Shown here in pieces: positions 8,263 to 14,799 of a stretch of DNA of 15,365 nucleotides. Within the stretch, counting starts at the first letter, position 1. Every line of letters begins with the position of its first letter. The stretch spans positions 2,669 to 18,033 of the forward strand of contig DIDD01000081.1 of the NCBI GenBank assembly GCA_002417965.1, given 5' to 3'. A model generated the notes under the pieces. That model was not told the DNA's origin, ran no database searches, and worked only from the letters and a program-made list of their open reading frames with translations. A program made the translations under genes and the position numbers. This stretch comes from Veillonellaceae bacterium UBA5809 (GTDB lineage: Bacteria; Bacillota; Negativicutes; Veillonellales; Dialisteraceae).

Positions 8263-9120
8263 ATGATTCTTGACGGACAAAAAGTGGCCATTCATATGGC
8301 GGGGGAATTGGATAAACGTATAAAAATCTTAAAAGACGGAGGTATCATTCCCGGACTGGCCATCGTCTTAGGGGGAAGCAGCCGTCCGGCGGCCATGTAT
8401 GGGGCTTTCTTGAAAAAAAAAGCAGAATCATATGGAATCTCTGTGACGGTTATCAAGAAACCCGATTCTGTTACAGAAGGAGAGCTTATTAAAGTCATTA
8501 GGAGTCTTAATGATAACCATGCTATTCACGGCATTCTTCTTCTGATGCCTCTGCCGGAGGGTATTTCATCTGACAACGTGGTAGAGGCCATGGATCCATA
8601 CAAAGATATTGACGGACTTACCGCGGCCAACCGGGGCAGACTGGCGGCAGGAAAACCTGGATTTGTTCCCTGTACACCCCGGGCAGTCATGGCTATTCTG
8701 GAAGAGTATGGAATTGCGGTAAATGGTAAAAAAGCAGTTGTTCTGGGCAGAAGCAACGTTGTGGGACTTCCTGTTTCGCTGCTGCTGCTTCAGAAGCATG
8801 CAACAGTGACGATATGCCATTCCCATACAGGCGATATTGCTGAAATTTCCCGTACAGCTGATATCCTTGTATCAGCTGTGGGAAAGCCGGGGATGGTGAC
8901 GGCTGATATGGTTAAACGGGGGGCTGTTGTTATTGATGTAGGGATTTGCCGTCAAAACGGGAAAACGGTAGGAGATGTCGAAACTAAAGAGGTCGCGGAG
9001 AAATCCTCTTACATTACCCCGGTTCCCGGAGGTGTCGGAGCCGTGACTACGTCCATGATGATCCAGGCACTGGTGGAAGCGGCTGAAAAAAGAAAGAACG
9101 GGGGCAGTCATAATGAATGA
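8263..9120 (+). CDS. folD: FolD-family methylene-THF dehydrogenase homologue with altered active site
   Basis: Canonical FolD interconverts 5,10-methylene-THF, methenyl-THF and 10-formyl-THF as an NADP-dependent dehydrogenase and cyclohydrolase. The 285 residues cover both domains. The Rossmann half is well kept: GRSNVVGLP, TVTICHSHT, ADILVSAVGKPG, GAVVIDVG and PVPGGVG. The catalytic half differs: FolD normally has Y-x-x-x-K, but here Y46 is followed at +4 by L50 (YGAFLKKK). The motif GILVQLPLP reads GILLLMPLP, so the conserved Gln is L94. GDDPAS reads GSSRPA, and GGVGPMT reads GGVGAVT. KDIDG keeps the aspartate. The alignment to canonical FolD from PGLA to the next conserved Gly needs no gaps. 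It may be a dehydrogenase-only enzyme or a divergent paralogue. A GATAGGAGG site precedes the ATG. The stop overlaps the nitroreductase start by 8 nt. Confidence 0.88.
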   Translation: MILDGQKVAIHMAGELDKRIKILKDGGIIPGLAIVLGGSSRPAAMYGAFLKKKAESYGISVTVIKKPDSVTEGELIKVIRSLNDNHAIHGILLLMPLPEGISSDNVVEAMDPYKDIDGLTAANRGRLAAGKPGFVPCTPRAVMAILEEYGIAVNGKKAVVLGRSNVVGLPVSLLLLQKHATVTICHSHTGDIAEISRTADILVSAVGKPGMVTADMVKRGAVVIDVGICRQNGKTVGDVETKEVAEKSSYITPVPGGVGAVTTSMMIQALVEAAEKRKNGGSHNE

Positions 9121-9868
9121 AATGCTGAAAACAATTCTCAATCATAGAAGCGTACGTTCATTTTCTGAAAAACCTGTGGACGGACAGGCTGTACAGGAAA
9201 TTATTGAAGCGGGAAGGCATGGGGCCACCAGTACAGGACAGCAGGCATTCAGTATTATTCAGGTAACAGACAAGGCAATCCGTTCTGAAATTGCACAGAT
9301 TACCGGGCAGCCCTATTCTGCGGAGGCTCCTCTATGGTTCCTGATTGTTCTTGACCTTCACCGCAATGCAGAGATTGTACATGAGCAAGGAGCTTATTTT
9401 ACCGGAGACGGGGATTTTTACACCTTCATACAGAGCTGCATGGATGGTGCCATAGCGGCGCAGAATATGGCACTGGCGGCAGAATCCATGGGATTAGGCA
9501 TATGTTATTTTGGAAGTATTTTTATGAATATCAAAAGAATAGCAGAGTTAGTCCAGCTTCCTCCCCTGACTTTTCCGCTGACAGGATTGGGAATGGGATA
9601 TCCAAAAGGGGCCTTTATGAAGAAACCCCGCCTTCCTGAAAATGTGCAGGTTTTTACAAACCAGTATAAAGTATTTCCTGATTATCTGGATGTACTGAAG
9701 GAATATGACAGCATCATGCATGAATATATTGACAGCCGGCATCCGGAAGGACCTGTTCCGCCTTTTACGGTGCAGGTTATGCATCGGAATACGGGTCCGG
9801 CCGTGCAGGGAGAAGAAGCACTTTCACTATTAAAGAAACAGGGATTCTCGTGGGCAGGGAATGAATAG
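9113..9868 (+). CDS. Nitroreductase-family FMN oxidoreductase (NfsA/FRP-like)
   Basis: The protein resembles the NfsA/FRP group of flavin reductases and nitroreductases, which use FMN and NAD(P)H to reduce flavins, quinones or nitro compounds in the cytosol. At 251 residues it has the expected length. HRSVRSFSEKPVD (11-23) is the N-terminal phosphate-contacting motif, GATSTGQQAFSIIQV corresponds to the FMN-binding stretch, and ESMGLGICYFGSIFMN is the usual central motif. GLGMGYPKG and KPRLPENVQVFTNQY follow the family pattern. The natural substrate cannot be told from sequence. The ATG at 9113 overlaps the folD stop by 8 nt; a second in-frame ATG at 9122 is possible, and the ribosome binding site is weak (GGGGGC, about 9100-9105), suggesting translational coupling to folD. 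Confidence 0.87.
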   Translation: MNEMLKTILNHRSVRSFSEKPVDGQAVQEIIEAGRHGATSTGQQAFSIIQVTDKAIRSEIAQITGQPYSAEAPLWFLIVLDLHRNAEIVHEQGAYFTGDGDFYTFIQSCMDGAIAAQNMALAAESMGLGICYFGSIFMNIKRIAELVQLPPLTFPLTGLGMGYPKGAFMKKPRLPENVQVFTNQYKVFPDYLDVLKEYDSIMHEYIDSRHPEGPVPPFTVQVMHRNTGPAVQGEEALSLLKKQGFSWAGNE

Positions 9869-9909
9869 TTCTCTGATTTTTCACAAATACCCCGGAAGGA
9901 TGAATCAAT

Positions 9910-10791
9910 TTGGATACACAGGTCACACATGAAGTAAAAGATGCGGTGGTACAACAGGTCAGTTTAACGACACAGTTCCTGGAACAGGTCAAGGAATTTT
10001 TTCTAAACCGCGGTTTTGATCTTGTGATGGCGGTTTTAATTGCGGTGCTGGGTTATATTATTGCACATTGGTGCCGCCGTCTGGTCAGAAAAATGCTGGA
10101 ACGTACCCAGGTTGACCGTTCTGTTATTGGGTTTATCTCTGAAATTGCTTATTGGACAGTCATGGTTATTGCGCTGGCCATGGTGCTTGGGCAATTGGGA
10201 GTTTCCACTGCATCATTGGCAGCTGCAGTGGGAGGTGTCGGACTGGCGATTGGACTGGCCATGAAGGATAATTTCGGAAATGTGGCATCGGGAATTTTTA
10301 TTCTTACATTCAAGCCTTTTAGGTCAGGAGATTATATTGAAGCGGCGGGATTCAGCGGTACAGTGATCGATATACTGACGATGTATACCCGAATCCGTAC
10401 GCAGGGAAATGAACTGATTCTGATACCTAATTCAAAAATGACGGACAGTGTGATTAAAAACTTCACATACTTTTCCACGAGAAATATTGAATTTGTTTTT
10501 GATGTTGGATATGCCACTGATCTTCCGCAGTGCATTCAGGTTTTGACGGATATTTTCAACAGAGATGAAGGTGTTGTCAACAAAGGCAACATTCCCATAT
10601 ATGTCAAAGAGCTGGGAGAATCAAGCATACGTATCTATGCCCGTGTTGAGGTACGGAGTGATATTTTCTTTGCAGAAAGAAACCGCCTGTATATTCATGT
10701 AAAAGAGGCATTTGACCAAAAAGGAATTGATATTCCTTATCCGCAGATGGTCATTCATGAAGGGAAAAAGCAGGAAGAAGAGATTCATTGA
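9910..10791 (+). CDS. mscS: Small-conductance mechanosensitive channel (MscS family)
   Basis: The protein is an inner-membrane channel that opens under membrane tension and releases solutes on hypo-osmotic shock. At 293 residues it has the basic MscS size. Three membrane helices are visible: TM1 about 36-54, TM2 about 72-97, and the pore-lining TM3 about 100-133, rich in Ala and Gly (TASLAAAVGGVGLAIGLA) and leading into KDNFGNVASGIFILTFKPFRSGDYI, the family hallmark. The beta domain (IPNSKMTDSVIKNF) and C-terminal DIPYPQM are typical. Translation probably starts at TTG (9910), since AAGGA (9896-9900) lies 9 nt upstream and no in-frame ATG occurs before codon 40. It follows the nitroreductase after 41 nt and may be the last gene of the fhs operon. 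The -35 of the next promoter overlaps its stop codon. Confidence 0.94.
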   Translation: MDTQVTHEVKDAVVQQVSLTTQFLEQVKEFFLNRGFDLVMAVLIAVLGYIIAHWCRRLVRKMLERTQVDRSVIGFISEIAYWTVMVIALAMVLGQLGVSTASLAAAVGGVGLAIGLAMKDNFGNVASGIFILTFKPFRSGDYIEAAGFSGTVIDILTMYTRIRTQGNELILIPNSKMTDSVIKNFTYFSTRNIEFVFDVGYATDLPQCIQVLTDIFNRDEGVVNKGNIPIYVKELGESSIRIYARVEVRSDIFFAERNRLYIHVKEAFDQKGIDIPYPQMVIHEGKKQEEEIH

Positions 10792-10816
10792 CAGGCTGGA
10801 CGGATGATGCTATACT
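10788..10816 (+). promoter_or_regulatory. Strong sigma-A promoter for the T-box/ECF transporter operon
   Basis: A consensus -35 TTGACA (10788-10793) and TATACT (10811-10816) are separated by exactly 17 nt, with TGC at 10808-10810 making an extended -10. The -35 overlaps the TGA stop of mscS (10789-10791). Transcription would begin near 10823, just ahead of the T-box leader. Confidence 0.9.
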
Positions 10817-10839
10817 TACAGACAATTTAATAAGAATCG

Positions 10840-11076
10840 ATGAACAGGGCGAGTAATCAGAGTTCCGTATATCACAGAGAGCCGGCAGAGGTGGGAATCC
10901 GGCATGAAGGAACTGATGAATGGGCCTGCAAGATGCAGTCTGATCTGTTATTGACAGGGTAGGCGCTGCCGGCATGTTTCTCCGTTAGAAGAAACCCCGT
11001 ATCATTTCGTGTACGGTGAGCTGGATTCTTATATGAATCAATTTGGGTGGCACCGCGGAGATAAAACTTCCGTCCC
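10840..11076 (+). promoter_or_regulatory. T-box riboswitch leader, predicted tRNA-Trp specific (UGG specifier)
   Basis: This leader fills the 343-nt gap between mscS and the transporter. Stem I base pairs CAGG (10845-10848) with CCTG (10925-10928). The specifier loop has AGTA (10852-10855) facing GAA (10918-10920), the usual loop E motif, and the next triplet is TGG (10921-10923), a Trp codon. The upper stem pairs AGTTCC (10861-10866) with GGAACT (10909-10914), with the typical ACAGAGAG motif and an apical GCCGG/CCGGC stem. Smaller hairpins follow at 10976-10995, 11001-11017 and 11024-11039. The T-box core TGGGTGGCACCGCGG is at 11044-11058. The antiterminator pairs GGG (11045-11047) with CCC (11074-11076) and GCGG (11055-11058) with CCGT (11070-11073), leaving a 7-nt bulge, TGGCACC. 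UGGC there fits a tRNA with discriminator G73, as in bacterial tRNA-Trp. Confidence 0.93.
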
Positions 11077-11113
11077 TTTGTATATAACTATACAAAGGGA
11101 CGGAAGTTTTTTT
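11065..11113 (+). terminator. T-box-controlled intrinsic terminator
   Basis: A perfect 20-bp stem (11065-11084 with 11089-11108) closes a 4-nt loop, and seven T follow (11107-11113). Its 5' arm contains the CCGTCCC that the antiterminator needs, so the two structures are mutually exclusive. Uncharged tRNA should favour read-through into the transporter genes. Confidence 0.95.
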
Positions 11114-11134
11114 ATTAGAAAGAGGGAGAATGAA

Positions 11135-12622
11135 ATGGATCAAACAGTCAGTGATATTTCCAAATTGGTTTACAGAAAAGCGGAAGGCGGAAAATTCCGT
11201 TGGGTTACGGTATCTGTCCTTATGCTGGCTATCGGGATGATTCTCCATCTGGTATCTCCGTCTGTCGCTGGATTTACGCCCAACTGGATGATTGCCACAT
11301 ACTGCGTGGCAATTCTGCTGACAAAGCCGACTTACCGGCAGTGTCTGGGCATCTGCATGATAGCGGCTTTAATGGAGGTTTTTACAAGTAAGTCTGCCTT
11401 TCCTTATGGGGATTTTGCCAGCGAATTTGCAGGAGCCTATATAGCCGGATTTTTTGCCCATTCCATGCCTGAAATGAAAATCGGACGTTTTTCCATGAGA
11501 CCGTCATTATGCGGTTTTATTACAACGCTCGTCAGCGGTTTTGTGTTTGTGTCCATTCTCACATGGGTCTTGCGTATGCCGTCTGCAGTATACCTTTACG
11601 CCATGCTTCCCATGGTTGGACTTGTAGCGGTGGGCAACGCATTTATTACGCCCTTTTTGTATTTTCCGGCACGCCGCCTGCTTTCTTCTGCATCTGGGAA
11701 GGAAAAGAGCAAAGAAGAACCGGATTCGGATCATTCCGGATTACTGCTCCAGGCATCAGGGGATGGGATCATTGAGGTTGAGCATCTTACATACTGTTAT
11801 CCCCGCGGAGAAAGACCGGCATTGGAAGATGTAAATCTTTCCGTCAAAAAAGGGGACTTTACGGTTTTGACAGGCCCTAATGGGGCTGGTAAAACCACAC
11901 TTCTTATGTCTCTTGTCGGGGCAGTTCCCCATTATTTCGGAGGGGTTATGCACGGTATGGTTTTTGTGGACGGAAAGGCAACCACACAAAGCAGAGTAGC
12001 TGATCTGGCTTATCATATTGGGGTTATTCTTTCGGATTATGATGCGCAGATTGTAACTATGACTGTTGGCGAAGAAATGGCATTTTCCCTGGGAAACAGC
12101 GGATTTCCCCGGAATGAGATTATCCGCCGTACAGAGGATGCATTAGAAAAAGTGCATTTAAAAGGACTGGAGAATCATCTGATTTCAGACTTGTCCGGGG
12201 GGCAGAGACAGAGACTGGTGATTGCCTCTGTACTGGCGGAGGAGCCGGATGTACTTGTTTTTGATGAGCCGACAAGCGCACTGGATCCCGAAGGAATTCA
12301 GTCATTTTACCGCCTTTTGGGCAATTTGAACCGGGAATTTGGAATTACGGTTATTGTAGCAGATCATCATCTGGGAGAGGTACTTCCTTATGCCAATCGT
12401 TTTGTTCTGATTGATAAAGGGCATATTTTAGAAACGGGCGCCCCGGAAAAAGTGATGAAGTTTATGTTCAACTATGGTATTTACAGTGAAGCAGTGCCGG
12501 ATTTATATAAAATCCAGCTGCAGCTGGAAAAGAAAAATATATATTTTAAAGAAAAATTTTTAAATTTAGATACAGCGCGCCGTGCGGTTTCCCATTCGAT
12601 AGAAGGGAGCCATTTACAATGA
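11135..12622 (+). CDS. Fused ECF transporter S component (TrpP-like) and EcfA-type ATPase, predicted tryptophan uptake
   Basis: The 495-residue protein joins two parts. Residues about 22-183 hold about six membrane segments with the layout of an ECF substrate-binding S component; the stretch AGFTPNWMIATYCVAILL and the later TSKSAFPYGDFASEF resemble the Bacillus TrpP/YhaG family (my recollection, not a search). A charged linker (about 184-211) leads to an ABC ATPase with Walker A GPNGAGKTT (247-255), signature LSGGQ (353-357), Walker B VLVFDEP (373-379) and a switch histidine in VADHHLGE. The role inferred is ATP-driven tryptophan import together with the next two genes. I chose the ATG at 11135 because GGGAG (11124-11128) precedes it; the frame is open further upstream but runs through the T-box core and terminator. 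It overlaps the next gene by 4 nt. The substrate rests on the Trp T-box plus the S-domain resemblance. Confidence 0.85.
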   Translation: MDQTVSDISKLVYRKAEGGKFRWVTVSVLMLAIGMILHLVSPSVAGFTPNWMIATYCVAILLTKPTYRQCLGICMIAALMEVFTSKSAFPYGDFASEFAGAYIAGFFAHSMPEMKIGRFSMRPSLCGFITTLVSGFVFVSILTWVLRMPSAVYLYAMLPMVGLVAVGNAFITPFLYFPARRLLSSASGKEKSKEEPDSDHSGLLLQASGDGIIEVEHLTYCYPRGERPALEDVNLSVKKGDFTVLTGPNGAGKTTLLMSLVGAVPHYFGGVMHGMVFVDGKATTQSRVADLAYHIGVILSDYDAQIVTMTVGEEMAFSLGNSGFPRNEIIRRTEDALEKVHLKGLENHLISDLSGGQRQRLVIASVLAEEPDVLVFDEPTSALDPEGIQSFYRLLGNLNREFGITVIVADHHLGEVLPYANRFVLIDKGHILETGAPEKVMKFMFNYGIYSEAVPDLYKIQLQLEKKNIYFKEKFLNLDTARRAVSHSIEGSHLQ

Positions 12623-13434
12623 ATCTTTCACTTCATGATGTTTCATTCCGTTATAAAGACAAAGGACCGGATATTCTGGAGCATGTCACAGTGTCCTTTC
12701 AGCAGGGAGAACTGGTTGCATTAACTGGACGCAACGGAAGCGGAAAAACTACCATAACACGGATTATTACGGGACTGGAAAAACCAAAATCGGGATCTGT
12801 TGAGTGGGACGGCAAAGATATTACAATGTGGGATGCAGCAGAAAGGAGCCGGTTTATTGGCTATGTATTCCAGCAGCCTGACCGCCAGATGTTTATGCCT
12901 ACTGTGAGGGAAGAGGTCGCATTTGGGCCCCGGCAGCAGGGAAAAAATGAAGCGGAAATACAGGCGATTGTGACTGAGGCGCTTAAAGCGACTGATCTGG
13001 CTGACCGGGAAACAGAATATCCCCGTTCTTTGAGCCGGGGAGATAAACAGCGTGTAGCGATTGCTTCAGCCATTGCTATGTCAAGCAAGTACTTAATCCT
13101 TGATGAACCTACCAGCGGTCAGGACGGCAGAGAAAAGAAAAATTTGATTGAACTTCTTCATAGTCTGTGCCAAAAAGGAATGACCGTGATTCTGGTGACC
13201 CATGATATGGATATAGCAGCCGGGGACTGTTCACGCATAATTGTTGTTGCAGATCACAAAATTGCATTTGACGGTACAGCAGAAGCACTTTTTTCACAGG
13301 ACAGAAAACCCGAATCATGGGGACTTACTTATCCGGTTTCTGTTGTATTGGGGAGAACACTGCCGGGGAATCCCTACTGCGGCGATATAGAAACGTTTAT
13401 GGAATGTTATGAGAAAGTGAGGAGAAATCAATGA
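12619..13434 (+). CDS. ECF transporter ATPase, second EcfA subunit
   Basis: This is a cytosolic ABC ATPase of the energy-coupling factor class, expected to form a heterodimer with the ATPase domain of the preceding fusion and to drive the T subunit. The 271 residues show Walker A GRNGSGKTT (37-45), a Q-loop in FQQPDRQMF (85-93), typical of ECF ATPases, Walker B LILDEP (159-164) and a switch histidine in VTHDMD. The signature motif reads LSRGDKQ (138-144) instead of LSGGQ; the serine and second glycine are kept. The ATG overlaps the stop of the fusion gene as ATGA, and the same overlap joins it to the T-component gene, so the three are translationally coupled. EcfA-type identity is firm; the substrate comes from context. 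Confidence 0.92.
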   Translation: MNLSLHDVSFRYKDKGPDILEHVTVSFQQGELVALTGRNGSGKTTITRIITGLEKPKSGSVEWDGKDITMWDAAERSRFIGYVFQQPDRQMFMPTVREEVAFGPRQQGKNEAEIQAIVTEALKATDLADRETEYPRSLSRGDKQRVAIASAIAMSSKYLILDEPTSGQDGREKKNLIELLHSLCQKGMTVILVTHDMDIAAGDCSRIIVVADHKIAFDGTAEALFSQDRKPESWGLTYPVSVVLGRTLPGNPYCGDIETFMECYEKVRRNQ

Positions 13435-14114
13435 GCAGGAACGTGCCTTTGACGAAAATTATTTTCACATTGTGTACAGCTGTATGGGCGCTGGTCCTTC
13501 ATCAGCCGCTGTCCCTTTTGGCGCTTTGCTTTTTTGAACTTATGGTATTGGCTTTATCAGGGCAGATGAAAAAACAGTTTCGTGCAGTTTTCATTTTGTC
13601 AGGATTTGCTGCTTTTCTTGGCGCAGTGCAGTATGCCGGAGGCGGAACCCTTGACTCAGCCTATACGGCAGGACTGCGTATGATGGATATGACTCTGATG
13701 TTTCTTTTCCTGCTTGGAACTACCCGGCTTCAGGATCTTACTGCATCCATGGTCAAACAGCTGAAAATTCCCTATGAATATGCATTTATGTTTACGGCGT
13801 CCCTTCGTTTTGTGCCTGATTTTTTAGAGGAAAACAGAGCTGTTGCGGAGGCTCAGGCCTGCAGAGGACTGGTTATAAAAGGGAATATTTTTAAAAAGAT
13901 CAGCCGCTATCTGGCGGTTGTACAGCCGCTGATGCTGCGTTCTTTGGCACGGAGTGAATCCATGGCGCTTTCCCTGGAGCTTCGGGGATTTGGAGGTAAG
14001 CACCGTACCTTTATGGAGAGCGTTGCACCCGGTAAGAGCGATTATCTTGTTATGATATTCTGTGCGGCAGTGACAGCAGGAGTCATTGCCCTCCGTTTCT
14101 TCTATCAGGCATGA
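13431..14114 (+). CDS. ECF transporter transmembrane T component (EcfT)
   Basis: EcfT is the membrane scaffold that couples the two ATPases to the S component. The 227-residue protein has hydrophobic segments in about residues 9-45, 50-66 and 84-95 and near the C-terminus (205-223). The two cytoplasmic coupling motifs that dock into the ATPases are visible: AQACRGL (141-147), a variant of the usual Ala-Arg-Gly with Cys in place of the Ala, and LARSESMALSLELRGFG (172-188). The ATG at 13431 overlaps the preceding stop by 4 nt, and GAGGAG lies just upstream. It ends the T-box operon. No hairpin terminator was found between it and the next promoter, so some read-through into queT is possible. Confidence 0.9.
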   Translation: MSRNVPLTKIIFTLCTAVWALVLHQPLSLLALCFFELMVLALSGQMKKQFRAVFILSGFAAFLGAVQYAGGGTLDSAYTAGLRMMDMTLMFLFLLGTTRLQDLTASMVKQLKIPYEYAFMFTASLRFVPDFLEENRAVAEAQACRGLVIKGNIFKKISRYLAVVQPLMLRSLARSESMALSLELRGFGGKHRTFMESVAPGKSDYLVMIFCAAVTAGVIALRFFYQA

Positions 14115-14128
14115 ATGATATTTTAGAG

Positions 14129-14156
14129 TAGACATGGGACATTTCTGTGATATAAT
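14129..14156 (+). promoter_or_regulatory. Promoter for the queT-queF operon
   Basis: TAGACA (14129-14134) and a perfect TATAAT (14151-14156) lie 16 nt apart, with TGA (14148-14150) giving an extended -10. It is 15 nt after the EcfT stop and about 26 nt before the preQ1 aptamer, leaving a short 5' end on the transcript. Confidence 0.8.
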
Positions 14157-14181
14157 AATCAGGACAATTCCATTTTTCATA

Positions 14182-14220
14182 GACAGTTCGCAACCATCCT
14201 GTCAGTAAATAAAACTATGG
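14182..14220 (+). promoter_or_regulatory. preQ1-I riboswitch aptamer
   Basis: The class I preQ1 pseudoknot can be drawn in full. P1 pairs GACAG (14182-14186) with CTGTC (14199-14203). The first loop is TTCGCAACCATC, close to the UUC-start loops of known aptamers. An A-rich strand, AGTAAATAAAACT, follows, and P2 pairs CCAT (14194-14197) with ATGG (14217-14220). The location upstream of queT and queF agrees with the ligand. An intrinsic terminator follows, so control is probably transcriptional, with preQ1 lowering expression. Confidence 0.92.
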
Positions 14221-14251
14221 ATTATCAGCCGTTCTCAAGGTCCGGCTGTGT

Positions 14252-14283
14252 AGGTATGCGCTCTTGGCGCATACCTTTTTTTT
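14252..14283 (+). terminator. preQ1 riboswitch terminator
   Basis: A perfect 10-bp stem, AGGTATGCGC (14252-14261) with GCGCATACCT (14267-14276), closes a 5-nt loop and is followed by eight T (14276-14283). It ends 15 nt before the queT start. Another hairpin, CAGCCG/CGGCTG (14226-14231 with 14243-14248), lies between aptamer and terminator; I could not assign the exact antiterminator pairing. Confidence 0.92.
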
Positions 14284-14298
14284 GAAGGAGGATTTGTT

Positions 14299-14799
14299 TT
14301 GAAATATCATATGAAAACAGAAGAAATGACATTTTCGGCTCTGATTATGGCTGCATACATGGTATGTATGTACGGTACGCAGTGGTTTGCATTCGGGTTT
14401 TATCAGATCCGGATTGCCACGGCTCTTTATGCCATGGCCTTTTTCTATCCATTCTTGATTTTACCGTTGGGATTGGCCAACATGCTTTCAAATATGCTGA
14501 TGGGAGGAATGGGAGCTGCGGATATAGCAGGAGGACTGTTTGTTGGAATTATGACCAGCGGGCTGGTTTTCCTGACCGCAGAGAGAGGCGGGAAACCATG
14601 GATGGCAGCACTTCCTATCTTTTTTGTACCTTCACTTTTGGTACCCGTGTGGCTTTCCTGGATTCTTCATATTCCTTATCTGATATTGGCCCTGCATATT
14701 GCGGTGGGACAGGCGGTTCCGGCAGCAGGAGGCATTCTTTTGATTCGGGCATGGCGCCGTTATAGTGGGAAAGAGGGAGTCTTTTTTTATGGGAAATGA
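14299..14799 (+). CDS. queT: QueT-family S component for queuosine precursor uptake
   Basis: QueT proteins are ECF-type S components thought to import queuosine precursors such as preQ0 or preQ1. The 166-residue protein is almost wholly hydrophobic, with about five to six membrane segments. It has the family-like stretch YQIRIATAL (near residues 35-43) followed by a membrane segment and a Gly/Asn-rich loop (GLANMLSNMLMGGMGAADIAGG). The preQ1-I aptamer upstream and queF downstream strongly support the name. I chose TTG at 14299 because GGAGG (14287-14291) is 7 nt upstream; an in-frame ATG at 14311 is 19 nt away. It needs ATPase and T subunits from an ECF module; the one just upstream is fused to another S domain, so the partner may be encoded elsewhere. 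Confidence 0.88.
   Translation: MKYHMKTEEMTFSALIMAAYMVCMYGTQWFAFGFYQIRIATALYAMAFFYPFLILPLGLANMLSNMLMGGMGAADIAGGLFVGIMTSGLVFLTAERGGKPWMAALPIFFVPSLLVPVWLSWILHIPYLILALHIAVGQAVPAAGGILLIRAWRRYSGKEGVFFYGK

Noticed and set aside
9900..9932. Tiny ORF (ATG 9900) overlapping the mscS start
   Set aside because: It encodes only 10 residues, starts inside the Shine-Dalgarno sequence and has no site of its own.
10917..10923. AUG (Met) as the T-box specifier instead of UGG
   Set aside because: The triplet after the loop E GAA is UGG; also the UGGC bulge needs discriminator G73, whereas bacterial tRNA-Met has A73.
11009..11134. In-frame upstream extension of the fused transporter gene
   Set aside because: It runs through the T-box core and the terminator hairpin, has no ribosome binding site at its start, and GGGAG at 11124-11128 marks ATG 11135.
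14364..14765. 133-codon plus-strand ORF inside queT
   Set aside because: It is an out-of-frame shadow of queT with no family features.
14765..14788. Earlier in-frame ATG for queF
   Set aside because: It lies upstream of the GAGGGAG site at 14773-14779, which serves the ATG at 14789.
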